A DNA stretch of 64,000 bases from Pseudomonas sp. (GCF_030684895.1 NZ_JAUXXP010000059.1:62001-126000), one strand, 5' to 3'; positions 1-9,989 are shown, counted from the first letter of the stretch. Made by a program: numbers and translations. Notes: generated by a model not told the origin, from the sequence alone.

Positions 1-426
1 CAATTGCTGGCGCACGTACTCCACCGCCAGCCGGGCGATTTCATTGGCCAGACGCCGACGCGCCTCGGCGCTGCCATCCAGACGGCTGACTTGCTCACGC
101 AATAATCCTTCAGTACCGCTCCAGAACTCGCCCATGTGCGCCGCACTGCGCTCCACAAACTGGGCGAAGGTATCGGTGATCAGGTCGTTGATGTCTTTGA
201 AGTAATAGGTGGTTGCCGACAACGGCACTTCGGCCTCTGCGGCTACCGCGCGGTGCCGGACTGCACGCACGCCTTCACGCACGATAATACGCATGGCGGC
301 ATCGAGAATGGCCTGGCGGCGCTGCTCACTGCCCTGACGGCTGGCTTTGCGGCCCTGGTACTGCACGCTTTCGGCAACGGCGTTAGCCACCAGGGTGGCG
401 CTTTCTTGGGCGGGCTTGGCTGTCAC
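1..426 (-). CDS. TetR-family transcriptional regulator (3' part outside window)
   Basis: Reading leftward from a GTG at 426, 142 codons run without a stop to the window edge. The start follows an AGAGGA ribosome site about nine bases upstream. After a short basic tail come a helix rich in Arg/Gln (QRRQAILDAAMRIIV), a helix-turn-helix (VREGVRAVRHRAVAAEAEV) and the recognition segment PLSATTYYFKDINDLI, the usual TetR N-terminal DNA-binding domain. The ligand-binding C-terminal domain has only begun. It is convergent with nothing visible and lies just beyond the lysS terminator. P. aeruginosa has a TetR gene in the same place beside lysS. The ligand and targets are unknown. A palindrome about 40 bases upstream of the start may be its own operator. 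Confidence 0.85.
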   Translation of the reverse strand, partial: MTAKPAQESATLVANAVAESVQYQGRKASRQGSEQRRQAILDAAMRIIVREGVRAVRHRAVAAEAEVPLSATTYYFKDINDLITDTFAQFVERSAAHMGEFWSGTEGLLREQVSRLDGSAEARRRLANEIARLAVEYVRQQL

Positions 427-464
427 AGCAAGACGATCCTCTGTCGGTTATTCACGATTAATAA

Positions 465-475
465 TGACTTAGTCA
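465..475. promoter_or_regulatory. Palindrome upstream of the TetR gene, candidate operator
   Basis: TGACTTAGTCA is a perfect 5+1+5 palindrome in an AT-rich stretch 39 bases before the GTG start of the TetR gene. TetR-type regulators usually bind such palindromes near their own promoters. The assignment rests on position and symmetry only. Confidence 0.4.
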
Positions 476-550
476 GTAAATCGCAAAATTAATCCACTGG
501 CCGCTAATAAAAAATCACCGCCATGACTGGCAGGCCAGAAAAAACCAGGT

Positions 551-577
551 AATAAAAAGCCGCCCGGAGGCGGCTTA
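551..577 (-). terminator. Intrinsic terminator of prfB-lysS
   Basis: Reading leftward, an 8-bp stem (AAGCCGCC / GGCGGCTT) with a four-base loop is followed by a run of five T. It starts seven bases after the lysS stop codon. Confidence 0.85.
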
Positions 578-583
578 GCAATA

Positions 584-2101
584 TCAGGCTTGCGGGCGCA
601 TATGCGGGAACAGGATCACGTCGCGAATCGACGGTGAGTTGGTCAGCAGCATCACCAGGCGGTCGATACCAATGCCCTCACCCGCAGTCGGCGGCATGCC
701 GTATTCCAGGGCGCGGACGAAGTCAGCATCGTAGTGCATGGCTTCGTCGTCACCGGCGTCCTTGTCAGCCACCTGCGCCATAAAGCGCGCGGCCTGGTCT
801 TCCGCGTCGTTAAGCTCGGAGTAGGCGTTGGCGATTTCACGGCCACCGATAAACAGCTCAAAACGGTCGGTGACGTTCGGGTTTTCGTCGTTACGACGGG
901 CCAACGGTGACACTTCAAACGGGTACTGGGTAATGAAGTGCGGCTGTTCCAGTTTGTGCTCGACCAGCTCCTCGAAAATCATCACCTGCAGCTTACCCAA
1001 GCCTTCAAAGCCCAACACCTTGGCACCGGCTTTCTTGGCGATGGCGCGGGCCTTGTCGAGGTCATTCAGGTCATCGGCCGTCAGCTCAGGGTTGTACTTG
1101 AGGATAGAGTCGAACACCGACAACCGTACGAACGGCTCGCCAAAGTGGAACACCTTGTCGCCGTACGGCACGTCGGTGCTGCCCAGAACCAGCTGGGCCA
1201 GTTCGCGGAACAGCTCCTCAGTCAGGTCCATGTTGTCTTCGTAATCGGCGTACGCCTGATAGAACTCCAACATAGTGAATTCAGGGTTGTGACGAGTCGA
1301 GACGCCTTCGTTACGGAAGTTGCGGTTGATCTCGAAAACCTTCTCAAAGCCGCCGACCACCAAACGTTTGAGGTACAGCTCGGGTGCGATACGCAGGAAC
1401 ATTTCCATGTCCAGCGCGTTGTGGTGAGTCTCAAACGGCTTGGCCGCCGCGCCGCCTGGGATGGTCTGCAGCATCGGCGTTTCCACTTCGAGGAAGTCGC
1501 GCTGCATCAGGAAGCTGCGGATGTGCGCGATGACCTGCGAGCGCACGCGGAAGGTCTGGCGCACGTCTTCGTTGACGATCAGGTCAACGTAGCGCTGACG
1601 ATAACGCTGCTCGGTATCGGTCAGACCGTGGTGCTTGTCCGGCAGCGGGCGCAGCGACTTGGTCAGCAGGCGCACGTCGGTCATCTCAACGTACAGGTCG
1701 CCCTTACCCGAGCGGGCCAGGGTACCCACGGCGGAGATGATGTCGCCCATGTCCCAGGTTTTCACCGCGGCCAGGGTGTCTTCGGACAGGGTCTTGCGGT
1801 TGACATAGACCTGGATGCGCCCAGTCATGTCCTGAATCACCATGAACGAGCCACGGTTGAGCATGATGCGCCCGGCAACCTTGACCGGGATGGCAGCCTC
1901 GGCCAGCTCTTCCTTGGTCTTCTCGGCGTACTGTTTCTGCAGATCTTCGCAGTAGTTGTCGCGACGGAAGTCGTTGGGGAAGGCGTTGCCCTGCTCACGG
2001 ATAACAGCAAGCTTTTCCTTGCGCTGGGCAATCAGCTTGTTTTCTTCCTGTTGCTGGTCTTCGTGGGAAGGGGCTTGCGGGTCGAGTTGTTGGTCGCTCA
2101 T
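584..2101 (-). CDS. lysS: Lysyl-tRNA synthetase, class II
   Basis: A 505-residue enzyme that charges tRNA-Lys with lysine in the cytoplasm. An N-terminal OB-fold anticodon-binding domain (about residues 60-170, [17 protein letters not shown]) precedes the class II catalytic core. Motif 2 is visible as [18 protein letters not shown] and motif 3 as [19 protein letters not shown] near the C-terminus. Length matches bacterial LysS. The open frame extends 20 codons upstream, but the start MSDQQLD fits the family, and the upstream codons lie in the gap after prfB. It is the second gene of a prfB-lysS operon, 84 bases behind prfB, as in many gammaproteobacteria, and ends in an intrinsic terminator. 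Confidence 0.97.
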   Translation of the reverse strand: MSDQQLDPQAPSHEDQQQEENKLIAQRKEKLAVIREQGNAFPNDFRRDNYCEDLQKQYAEKTKEELAEAAIPVKVAGRIMLNRGSFMVIQDMTGRIQVYVNRKTLSEDTLAAVKTWDMGDIISAVGTLARSGKGDLYVEMTDVRLLTKSLRPLPDKHHGLTDTEQRYRQRYVDLIVNEDVRQTFRVRSQVIAHIRSFLMQRDFLEVETPMLQTIPGGAAAKPFETHHNALDMEMFLRIAPELYLKRLVVGGFEKVFEINRNFRNEGVSTRHNPEFTMLEFYQAYADYEDNMDLTEELFRELAQLVLGSTDVPYGDKVFHFGEPFVRLSVFDSILKYNPELTADDLNDLDKARAIAKKAGAKVLGFEGLGKLQVMIFEELVEHKLEQPHFITQYPFEVSPLARRNDENPNVTDRFELFIGGREIANAYSELNDAEDQAARFMAQVADKDAGDDEAMHYDADFVRALEYGMPPTAGEGIGIDRLVMLLTNSPSIRDVILFPHMRPQA

Positions 2102-2185
2102 GGTCGTTCGTCTGTCCTGTAAATCGTTGGCGGATGGCTGGGCCGCGCATCGCACGCCCAACCTGCCTAAACCATCACTCGGCGG

Positions 2186-3281
2186 TTAGAGCCCCTGCTT
2201 GAGGCTCGCCACCAGATATTCGTCGATGTCGCCGTCGAGCACCTTGTCGCAGTCACTGCGTTCGATATTGGTCCGCAGATCCTTGATCCGCGAAGCATCG
2301 AGTACGTAGGAGCGAATCTGGTGACCCCAGCCGATATCCGACTTGCTGTCTTCCAGCACCTGGGAGGCGGCGTTGCGCTTCTGCACTTCCTGCTCGTACA
2401 AACGCGCACGCAGCATCTTCATCGCGGTGTCTTTGTTGGCGTGCTGGGAACGTTCGTTCTGGCAGCTGACCACGGTGTTGGTCGGTACGTGGGTAATACG
2501 TACGGCCGAGTCGGTGGTGTTTACGTGCTGACCACCGGCACCGGATGAACGATAGGTGTCGATGCGCAGGTCCGCCGGGTTGATCTCGATTTCGATGTTG
2601 TCATCGATTTCTGGCGAAACGAACACCGCAGTAAACGAGGTGTGGCGACGGTTGCCGGAGTCGAACGGGCTCTTGCGCACCAGGCGGTGTACGCCGATCT
2701 CGGTACGCAGCCAACCAAAGGCGTATTCACCCTTGATGTGCAGGGTCGCGCCCTTGATCCCGGCCACTTCACCGGCGGACAGCTCCATGATGGTGGCATC
2801 GAAGCCGCGCTTGTCGGCCCAGCGCAGGTACATGCGCAGCAGCATGTTGGCCCAGTCTTGGGCTTCGGTGCCGCCGGAGCCGGCCTGGATATCCAGATAG
2901 GCGTTGTTGGGGTCCATCTCGCCACTGAACATGCGGCGGAATTCGAGCTTTTCGAGGATCTCGCGCAGGCGTTCGATCTCGGCGGCAACGTCATTCACTG
3001 CGCCTTCGTCGTCTTCTTCGACGGCCATATCGAGCAGATCACGCGAATCGGCAAGGCTGCCGTGCAGGTCATCCAGGGTGTCGACGATCAGCGCCAGGGA
3101 GGCGCGTTCGCGGCCCAGGTTCTGTGCGTACTCCGGGTTGTTCCAGACGGCCGGGTCTTCGAGTTCGCGGTTTACTTCGACCAGACGATCATGTTTGTGA
3201 TCGTAGTCAAAGATACCCCCGAATGGTCTGGGTGCGCTCGGACAGGTCCTTGATGCTATTAAGGATCGGGTTGATTTCCAT
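2186..3281 (-). CDS. prfB: Peptide chain release factor 2 with programmed +1 frameshift
   Basis: RF2 reads UAA and UGA stop codons and triggers peptide release. The gene is in two frames. The first 24 codons (MEINPILNS...IRGYL) run from ATG at 3281 to an in-frame TGA at 3209-3207. The rest continues in the +1 frame from FDYDHKHD. The site reads CGGGGGTATCTTTGAC: a Shine-Dalgarno-like GGGGG, the slippery CTT and the TGA, the classic autoregulatory RF2 frameshift. The total is 364 residues, as expected. The catalytic GGQ loop ([14 protein letters not shown]) and the RF2 codon-recognition tripeptide SPF ([12 protein letters not shown]) are both present. Upstream of lysS and probably cotranscribed. 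Confidence 0.97.
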
Positions 3282-3451
3282 GGCTGGCAGCACTCGTAAG
3301 TCAAACTTTCGGAAAAGCCGGCGAGTATAGCCCAATCGAATCGGCCCTTGCAGCCGGCAATTGGCGCTGGTGCACAGCAGGACAGACCAACGGCGCACTA
3401 TACTCAAACGCACCTGTACACTAGCCGCCCGCCCACAGGAGCCGTCGTGCC

Positions 3452-5089
3452 ATGAGCTCATCGCACAGCCTGCGTAGCCGTTTTGCCATTCTGATCGCCC
3501 TGCTAGTCGCCAGCCTGAGCTGGTTGCTCGGCACCCTGATTGGCAATGACGCCAGCCAGCGCATCCGCGAAGAGGTCGGCCGTGATCTCGCCGAAGTCTC
3601 CTTTATGATGGTCGACCGCCTGGACCGCGACATGCAGAGCCGCGCCGCCATGCTCCAGGTGATCGGCAAACTGCGCGCACTGCGCCAACCGGACGATATC
3701 GTCGAGGTTCGCGTATTGCTAGACCGCCTGCAGACCGAGTTCCCCAGCATCGCCTGGATCGGTTTCACCGACGCCCAGGGCACGGTATTGGCCTCCAGCG
3801 ATGGTGTGCTGGAAGGCGCCAGCATCGCCCAGCGCCCGGTGTTCATGGAAGCGCAGAAAACTGTGTTTATCGGCGACGTACATGAGGCCGTGCTGCTGGC
3901 CAAACTGCTGCCTAACCCAACCGGTGAGGCGATGAAATTCGTCGATATCAGCCTGCCGGTGTTTGCCCGGGACGGTAGCCTGGTGGGCGTGCTGGCCTCG
4001 CACCTGTCCTGGTCATGGGCCGACGAAGTGCGCCTGTCCATCCTTGAGCCGATCCAGAAGCGCCGCAATGTCGAGTTCTTCGTGATCGGCCGAGACCGTA
4101 CCGTGCTGCTCGCCCCCAAGGAGATGATCGGCCAGCGCCTGCACCTGCCAGCCCTCAACGACGTGGCACAAGGCAACGACCTGTGGGCTGTGCAGGAGTG
4201 GCCGGACGGCAAGCAATACCTCACTGGCCTGGCGGTAAGCCAGGGCCATATGGACTACGAGGGCCTGGGCTGGACAGTGATCGCCCGCCAGCCACTGGAT
4301 GAAGCCTATGCCCCGGCGCGCGAGACCACGCGCTACATCCTGCTATGGGGCAGTGGCCTGGCGCTGCTGTTCGCCCTGCTCGGCTGGCTGGTGACCGGCT
4401 ATTTCACCCGCCCACTGCGGCAGATTGCCGAGGCAGCGGACCGCCTCAGCGCCGGTGAAATCAGCGTGATTCCCGTACTGAAAAGCACCCGCGAGATCGA
4501 AATCCTCAGCAACTCGATTCGCCACCTGGTGGAAAGCCTGACCCACCAGCAAAATGCCCTCGGCGTCATGGAGAACCTCGCTCACCACGACGCTCTCACG
4601 GGCCTGCCCAACCGCGTCGCCCTGGAAAGCTACCTGCCGCGCGCGCAACAGCGCAGCCAGGCCAACAGCAATTGCCTGGCGCTGTTCTACCTGGACCTGG
4701 ACGGTTTCAAACCGATCAATGACCAATTTGGCCATGCGGCTGGCGATCAGCTGCTGCGCGAGGTGGCAGTGCGTCTGCGCAGCTGCCTACGCGAAGGCGA
4801 TCTGGTCGCGCGCCTGGGTGGTGACGAGTTTCTGATGGTGCTGCAAGTACCCAGCGGCGAAGCCCTGGGGCAAGCGCAACTGGTGGCCGAACGCACCCTG
4901 GCGGCGCTGAGTGCGCCGGTCGACCTGGGTAACAATCAGGTCAAGGTTGGCTGCAGCATTGGCGGCGCGCTCTGGCCACTGGACAGCAGCAACCTGGCCG
5001 AGGCACTGGAACTGGCCGACCAGGCCCTCTACCGGGCGAAACATGCCGGCAAAAACTGCGCGGTGTTCCACTCGGCTTACAAGCACTGA
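3452..5089 (+). CDS. Membrane-bound diguanylate cyclase (Cache-like sensor, HAMP, GGDEF)
   Basis: A 545-residue protein that should make cyclic di-GMP from two GTP. A first membrane helix (about residues 9-30) and a second (about 292-315) enclose a roughly 260-residue periplasmic region. That region has the alternating pattern of double-Cache sensors (FTDAQGTVLASSDG, FVDISLPVFARDGSLVG). A HAMP segment follows (TRPLRQIAEAADRLSAGEI), then a GGDEF domain from about residue 370. The active site GGDEF is intact. The inhibitory RxxD site (REGD) lies exactly five residues before it, so product feedback is expected. ATG at 3452 has AGGAG upstream. It is not WspR, which occupies a nearby locus in P. 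aeruginosa: there is no receiver domain. The ligand is unknown. Confidence 0.93.
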   Translation: MSSSHSLRSRFAILIALLVASLSWLLGTLIGNDASQRIREEVGRDLAEVSFMMVDRLDRDMQSRAAMLQVIGKLRALRQPDDIVEVRVLLDRLQTEFPSIAWIGFTDAQGTVLASSDGVLEGASIAQRPVFMEAQKTVFIGDVHEAVLLAKLLPNPTGEAMKFVDISLPVFARDGSLVGVLASHLSWSWADEVRLSILEPIQKRRNVEFFVIGRDRTVLLAPKEMIGQRLHLPALNDVAQGNDLWAVQEWPDGKQYLTGLAVSQGHMDYEGLGWTVIARQPLDEAYAPARETTRYILLWGSGLALLFALLGWLVTGYFTRPLRQIAEAADRLSAGEISVIPVLKSTREIEILSNSIRHLVESLTHQQNALGVMENLAHHDALTGLPNRVALESYLPRAQQRSQANSNCLALFYLDLDGFKPINDQFGHAAGDQLLREVAVRLRSCLREGDLVARLGGDEFLMVLQVPSGEALGQAQLVAERTLAALSAPVDLGNNQVKVGCSIGGALWPLDSSNLAEALELADQALYRAKHAGKNCAVFHSAYKH

Positions 5090-5092
5090 GGC

Positions 5093-5887
5093 TTATTTAG
5101 CGCGCAGACGCAGCAACTGGTCAGCCATTTCGGCTGCGTGCCGTTCGACCACCAGCGGCACCAGGTTGTCGCTGTAGCCAACCAAACGCGGGTAAATAAA
5201 CTTCCAGCGCGTCTGCGCCCGCTGCAAACGTTGCTGCTGCTCGCCGGTCAACTCAGTGGCCAGGCTAGCGAGCTCGGCGTCCACCTGCTTGGCCAGCACA
5301 TCAACATCCTGATTCAGGTAATGCTGCTGTTGCTCAGGCAGGGTCTCGATATCGCCAACGTAGGCCCGCGCGGTGTAGCGCGCCGCCAGGTATTGCACCT
5401 TGGCCGGCAGGCTTTGCAAACGCAGATCCGCCGCTGGCAATGGCTGCGCCAAGCCTTTGAGCAGTTGCTGCTCGAGTGCCTCCAGGGCCGCCACCAACTC
5501 ACGCTGGGCCTTGCTGTACTGGAAGTTGAACTCCCAGGGCAGGTCAGGCTCGCCGGGGTTATACGCCAGGGTTTGCTCGACCAACGCGATAAAGGCTGCC
5601 AGTGGCGACTGCAATTGCTCCACCGCCAAACGCGCCGAATCGGTCAACGGCTGCGCCTGCAAGGTCGCCAGGCTTTCACGCAGCTTGCTCAGATCGGTCT
5701 GCACCTTGGTTGCCAGCTCGGTATGCCCGCCCTCACCACGGTGGATAAACAGATCGGTACTGGCGCGAAACACCTGCACCTGCGCGTGCTGTACCTGGCT
5801 CAGCGCCACATCAGGCGCAGCCTGCAACAACTGACTGACACCCAGCAATCCCAGAACAAGCAGGCAGCTCTTATAGATACGACGCAT
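5093..5887 (-). CDS. Exported helical protein of unknown function
   Basis: 264 residues with a clear Sec signal peptide (MRRIYKSCLLVLGLLGVSQL, cleavage probably after LLQAA). The mature part is almost entirely predicted helix, rich in Gln, Leu and Ala, with no Cys. The heptad-like stretches resemble the four-helix-bundle periplasmic domains of chemoreceptors and sensor kinases, but no membrane-anchored signalling domain follows. It is convergent with the diguanylate cyclase, their stop codons three bases apart. I do not recognise a named family. A soluble periplasmic partner for an envelope sensor is one possibility. Confidence 0.75.
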   Translation of the reverse strand: MRRIYKSCLLVLGLLGVSQLLQAAPDVALSQVQHAQVQVFRASTDLFIHRGEGGHTELATKVQTDLSKLRESLATLQAQPLTDSARLAVEQLQSPLAAFIALVEQTLAYNPGEPDLPWEFNFQYSKAQRELVAALEALEQQLLKGLAQPLPAADLRLQSLPAKVQYLAARYTARAYVGDIETLPEQQQHYLNQDVDVLAKQVDAELASLATELTGEQQQRLQRAQTRWKFIYPRLVGYSDNLVPLVVERHAAEMADQLLRLRAK

Positions 5888-6052
5888 CGATTACTCATCC
5901 ACAACATGGAAAGCGCCGAGTATAGGGACGCGGCCTCAACACGGCCAACACTCCCCTCGGCAACAACAAGCATTCGTTATAAAAGAATACGCTAGCCTTC
6001 GTTCGATAAATCATAATCACCGGCACACCTCTTCGCCGCGAGCCACCGCAGC

Positions 6053-6964
6053 ATGATGACCCTACGCCAGATCCGCCATTTCATTGCCGTCGCCGAGACC
6101 GGCTCGATCTCCGCCGCCGCTCAGGCGGTGTTCATTTCACAATCTACCCTGACCTTAGCGATCCAGCAGTTGGAGGAAGAAATAGGCGTCAGTCTGTTCA
6201 ACCGCCACGCCAAAGGCATGAGTCTGACCCACCAGGGCCACCAATTCCTACGCCAGGCGCACTTGATTCTGGCCACCGTGGACAACGCCAAGCGCAGCTT
6301 GCAACAGAGCACCGACCAGGTTGCGGGTAGCCTGACCATTGGCGTAACCAGCCTGGTGGCCGGGTACTACCTGGCCGACCTGATCACCCGTTTTCAGCGC
6401 GCCTTTCCCAACGTGCAAACCCGCGTGGTCGAGGACGAGCGTCCGTACATCGAGCACTTGCTGGTCAGCGGCGAGATCGATGTTGGCGTACTGATCCTCT
6501 CCAACCTCGAGGACCGCCACGCGCTGCAGACGGAGGTACTGACCCACTCGCCGCATCGGCTATGGCTGCCGGCGCGCCATCCGTTACTGGAGCGTGACAG
6601 CATCAGCCTGGCGGATGTGGCCAGCGAACCGCTGATTCAGCTCAACGCCGATGAAATGGGGCTGCATACCCAACGCCTGTGGAGCCGCGCCGGCATGACG
6701 CCGAACGTCACCCTGCGCACCGCCTCAGTGGAAGCGGTGCGCAGCCTGGTGGCGGCGGGCCTTGGCCTGTCGATTCAGCCGGACATGACCTACCGTCCCT
6801 GGTCACTGGAAGGCGACATTATCGAAGCCTTGCCGCTGGCCGACCTGAGCGAGCCAATGGACGTTGGCCTGGCCTGGCGCCGAGGCACCGCGCGGCCCGC
6901 GCTAGTCGACCCGTTTCTCTCCGTGGCACGCGAACAACCGCACGGCCGCAAGGTTTCGATTTAA
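6053..6964 (+). CDS. LysR-family transcriptional regulator, probably of the adjacent polyamine genes
   Basis: 303 residues. The N-terminal winged helix-turn-helix is typical (LRQIRHFIAVAETGSISAAA, then STLTLAIQQLEEEIGVSLFNR). A linker helix and a periplasmic-binding-like effector domain from about residue 90 follow (GSLTIGVTSLVAGYYLADLI). Two adjacent ATGs open the frame, and the ribosome site is weak. It lies directly upstream of, and in the same direction as, the aminobutyraldehyde dehydrogenase and ydcSTUV-type importer, with about 100-135 bases between. The simplest reading is a pathway-specific regulator whose coinducer is a polyamine catabolite. That role is inferred from position only. 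Confidence 0.9.
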   Translation: MMTLRQIRHFIAVAETGSISAAAQAVFISQSTLTLAIQQLEEEIGVSLFNRHAKGMSLTHQGHQFLRQAHLILATVDNAKRSLQQSTDQVAGSLTIGVTSLVAGYYLADLITRFQRAFPNVQTRVVEDERPYIEHLLVSGEIDVGVLILSNLEDRHALQTEVLTHSPHRLWLPARHPLLERDSISLADVASEPLIQLNADEMGLHTQRLWSRAGMTPNVTLRTASVEAVRSLVAAGLGLSIQPDMTYRPWSLEGDIIEALPLADLSEPMDVGLAWRRGTARPALVDPFLSVAREQPHGRKVSI

Positions 6965-7099
6965 TCGAACGCTGCTTTCAATATTTAGAATTTGTCGACC
7001 TCTGTACCGGACTCTAGTCTCAGCTGCATGTGGACGCAGGCGCTCCGGACAAGAACTGGAGCCGTTATGCAGGTAGAAACTAAAAAAAGAAGTCCGAAA

Positions 7100-8554
7100 A
7101 TGTCCGAGCCAACCCTGTACAGCGCATTGCTGATCGACGGCCAGTTGGTCGCTGGGGAAGGTTTGGCCGAAGCTATCATCAACCCCGCCAACGGCGACGT
7201 ACTCACATCTATTGCCGAAGCCTCGCTGGAGCAGGTGGAAGCCGCCGTACAGGCCGCCCACCGTGCCTTTGCGAGTTGGTCACGCACCACGCCAGCCCAA
7301 CGCGCAACTGCCTTGCTGGCCATCGCCGACGCCATCGAACAGCACGCAGAACAGCTGGCTCGTCTGGAGTCGCTGAACTGCGGCAAACCGCTGCACCTGG
7401 CTCGCCAGGACGATATTCCCGCAACCGCCGACGTATTCCGCTTCTTCGCCGGTGCCGTGCGCTGCCAGCAAGGGCAGCTGGCGGGTGAATATGTGCCTGG
7501 CCACACCAGCATGGTGCGCCGTGATCCGGTTGGCGTGGTGGCCTCCATCGCACCGTGGAACTACCCACTGATGATGGCCGCCTGGAAGATCGCCCCAGCC
7601 TTGGCGGCCGGCAATACGCTGATTTTCAAACCATCCGAACACACCCCGCTGTCGATTCTGGCCTTGGCCCCGGCACTCGCACAGATCCTCCCGCCGGGGG
7701 TGCTGAATATTATTTGCGGTGGTGGCGAAGGCGTCGGCAGCCAGCTGGTCGGCCACCCACGGGTGCGCATGGTGTCGCTGACCGGCGATATCGTCACCGG
7801 GCAGAAAATCCTGCAGAGCGCCGCGCGCACGCTTAAGCGCACACACCTGGAGTTGGGCGGCAAGGCGCCGGTGATCGTCTGCAATGACGCTGATATAGAA
7901 GCCGTGGTTGAGGGTATCCGTACCCATGGTTACTACAACGCCGGCCAAGACTGCACTGCGGCCTGCCGCATCTACGCCCAGGCGGGCATTCATGACCGCT
8001 TGGTGGCCGAACTGGGTGATGCAGTGGCGAGCATCAGCTTCGCCCGCAAGAAAGACAGTGACAATCAGATCGGTCCACTGATCAGTGCACGCCAGCGTGA
8101 TCGTGTGGCCAGCTTTGTTGAGCGAGCGCTCGGCCAACCACACATCGAGCGCGTTACCGGCGCAGCCGTGCACTCCGGCCCCGGCTTCTACTATCAGCCA
8201 ACCTTGCTCGCCGGCTGCAAGCAGGGCGACGAAATTGTTCAGCGCGAGGTATTCGGCCCAGTGGTCACCGTTACCCGCTTCGACCAGTTGAGCCAAGCGG
8301 TGGACTGGGCCAACGACTCCGAATACGGCCTGGCCAGCTCGGTATGGACGCAGAACCTGGACAAGGCCATGCAGGTTGCCGCACGCCTGCAATACGGCTG
8401 CACCTGGATCAACACGCACTTCATGCTGGCCAGCGAGATGCCGCACGGCGGACTCAAGCGCTCCGGCTATGGCAAGGATCTGTCCAGCGACTCACTGCAG
8501 GATTACAGCGTGGTGCGCCACATCATGGCACGCCACGGACAACAACTAGACTGA
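7100..8554 (+). CDS. Aldehyde dehydrogenase, gamma-aminobutyraldehyde dehydrogenase type (first paralogue)
   Basis: 484 residues of the NAD-dependent aldehyde dehydrogenase superfamily, closely resembling the PatD-type enzyme encoded at 12.9 kb. Shared blocks include [12 protein letters not shown], the Rossmann entry [28 protein letters not shown] with the general-base Glu, and [13 protein letters not shown] with the catalytic Cys. The expected reaction is oxidation of 4-aminobutyraldehyde, from putrescine, to GABA. A related omega-aminoaldehyde substrate is possible. Start choice: ATG at 7100 has AAAGAAG upstream and aligns with the paralogue. An in-frame ATG at 7067 with GGAG five bases before it would add 11 residues. 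Followed by ydcS after 77 bases. Confidence 0.88.
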   Translation: MSEPTLYSALLIDGQLVAGEGLAEAIINPANGDVLTSIAEASLEQVEAAVQAAHRAFASWSRTTPAQRATALLAIADAIEQHAEQLARLESLNCGKPLHLARQDDIPATADVFRFFAGAVRCQQGQLAGEYVPGHTSMVRRDPVGVVASIAPWNYPLMMAAWKIAPALAAGNTLIFKPSEHTPLSILALAPALAQILPPGVLNIICGGGEGVGSQLVGHPRVRMVSLTGDIVTGQKILQSAARTLKRTHLELGGKAPVIVCNDADIEAVVEGIRTHGYYNAGQDCTAACRIYAQAGIHDRLVAELGDAVASISFARKKDSDNQIGPLISARQRDRVASFVERALGQPHIERVTGAAVHSGPGFYYQPTLLAGCKQGDEIVQREVFGPVVTVTRFDQLSQAVDWANDSEYGLASSVWTQNLDKAMQVAARLQYGCTWINTHFMLASEMPHGGLKRSGYGKDLSSDSLQDYSVVRHIMARHGQQLD

Positions 8555-8631
8555 CTAACACCCGTTCGGCAGCGGTCTTGCCGACAGACATTCACTGCCC
8601 TAATAACAGCCCAAAAGAAGAGGGAATTCCG

Positions 8632-9783
8632 ATGTCCGCGCACAAAACCGCAGTGCTTAGCGCACTTACAACCGCCCTGTTGGCCATCAGTGCCGCACAG
8701 GCCGCCGAACCACTGAAAACCCTCGGCGCAGCCGAAGGCCAAGTCGACATCATTGCCTGGCCCGGCTATATCGAACGCGGTGAAACCGACAAAGGCTATG
8801 ACTGGGTCACCCAGTTCGAGGCCGACAGTGGCTGCAAGGTCAACGTTAAAACCGCCGCCACCTCCGACGAGATGGTCAGCCTGATGGCCAAAGGTGGCTA
8901 TGACCTGGTCACGGCTTCCGGCGATGCTTCACTGCGCCTGGTCGCAGGTAAACGGGTACAGCCGATCAACACCGCCCTGATCCCGAACTGGACCAACGTC
9001 GACGAACGCCTCAAGGATGCGCCGTGGCATACCGTGGCCGGTCAGCACTACGGCACTCCCTACCAGTGGGGCCCGAATGTGCTGATGTACAACAGCGACG
9101 TATTCAAGACCGCACCAACCAGCTGGTCTGTGGTGTTCAAGGAACAGAACCTGCCAGATGGGAAAAGTAACAAAGGCCGCGTACAGGCCTATGACGGCCC
9201 GATTTATATCGCCGATGCTGCGCTGTACCTGAAGGCCAGCAAACCCGAGTTAGGCATCAACGATCCGTATCAGCTCACCGAAGCCCAGTACGCCGCCGTG
9301 CTGGATGTGCTGCGCGCTCAGCAACCGCTGATTCACCGCTACTGGCACGATGCGACTGTGCAAATGAGCGACTTCAAGAACGAAGGCGTCATGGCCTCAG
9401 GTTCATGGCCGTACCAGGTCAACGCCCTGCAGCTGGAAACACAGCCGATTGCCTCCACCGTACCTGTTGAGGGCGCCACCGGTTGGGCCGATACCACCAT
9501 GCTGCACGCTGAAGCCAAGCACCCCGTCTGTGCCTACAAATGGATGGACTGGTCGCTGCAGCCCAAGGTCCAGGGTGACGTTGCGTCCTGGTTCGGCTCA
9601 CTGCCAGCGGTACCCGCTGCCTGCAAGGACAACGAACTGCTCGGCGCCGAAGGCTGCAAGGTCAACGGTTTCGACAACTTCGAGAAGATTGCCTTCTGGA
9701 AAACTCCGCAGTCCGAGGGCGGCAAGTACGTGCCTTATAGCCGCTGGACCCAGGACTACATCGCCATCATGGGCGGTCGGTAA
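8632..9783 (+). CDS. ydcS: Polyamine ABC transporter periplasmic binding protein (YdcS-like)
   Basis: 383 residues, close to the E. coli YdcS length. A Sec signal peptide (AVLSALTTALLAISAAQAAE) leads into a spermidine/putrescine-type binding protein: IIAWPGYIERGETDKGYDWV, then KVNVKTAATSDEMVSLMAKG, and later TPYQWGPNVLMYN. The C-terminal half has Cys pairs (VCAYKW, PAACKDNELLGAEGCK) that could form disulfides. An AGAGGGA ribosome site precedes ATG 8632. It should capture polyamines for the ATPase and permeases encoded next, in the order ydcS-T-U-V-patD as in E. coli. E. coli YdcS has also been linked to polyhydroxybutyrate; nothing here tests that. A REP-like palindrome follows. Confidence 0.9.
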   Translation: MSAHKTAVLSALTTALLAISAAQAAEPLKTLGAAEGQVDIIAWPGYIERGETDKGYDWVTQFEADSGCKVNVKTAATSDEMVSLMAKGGYDLVTASGDASLRLVAGKRVQPINTALIPNWTNVDERLKDAPWHTVAGQHYGTPYQWGPNVLMYNSDVFKTAPTSWSVVFKEQNLPDGKSNKGRVQAYDGPIYIADAALYLKASKPELGINDPYQLTEAQYAAVLDVLRAQQPLIHRYWHDATVQMSDFKNEGVMASGSWPYQVNALQLETQPIASTVPVEGATGWADTTMLHAEAKHPVCAYKWMDWSLQPKVQGDVASWFGSLPAVPAACKDNELLGAEGCKVNGFDNFEKIAFWKTPQSEGGKYVPYSRWTQDYIAIMGGR

Positions 9784-9800
9784 AGGCCCCGTAAGCGCCG

Positions 9801-9872
9801 CGTAGGGTGGACGATGCCTTTTTCGTCCACCAACCGGCACCACGGTGAGTGGATACGGCCCCCCACCCTACG
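9801..9872. repeat. REP-like palindromic element, copy 1 (GTAGGGTGG family)
   Basis: The element opens with CGTAGGGTGG and closes with its reverse complement CCACCCTACG. An inner hairpin has the stem GGTGGACGA / TCGTCCACC. It fills the gap between the binding-protein gene and the ATPase gene. Related copies lie at about 12.80 and 14.36 kb. Confidence 0.8.
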
Positions 9873-9989
9873 TGTCGGCAAGTCCGAGCAGTTAACCGTT
9901 CTACATCCACCACCGACTCTCGCGCCTTGTGTCGGCAACTCCAAACGGGAGAGACGGTGGTGGGTGGCTTTTATCCTGGAGTTAGTGAA

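Noticed and set aside
2186..3281. prfB as a broken gene or sequencing error
   Set aside because: The in-frame TGA sits in the canonical slippery context with upstream GGGGG, so it is the normal RF2 control element.
3207..3461. Separate 84-codon gene upstream of prfB
   Set aside because: Only its last 24 codons are meaningful, and they are the first segment of prfB before the programmed frameshift.
3452..5089. WspR
   Set aside because: Although wspR lies near prfB in P. aeruginosa, this protein has membrane helices, a periplasmic sensor and HAMP, not a receiver domain.
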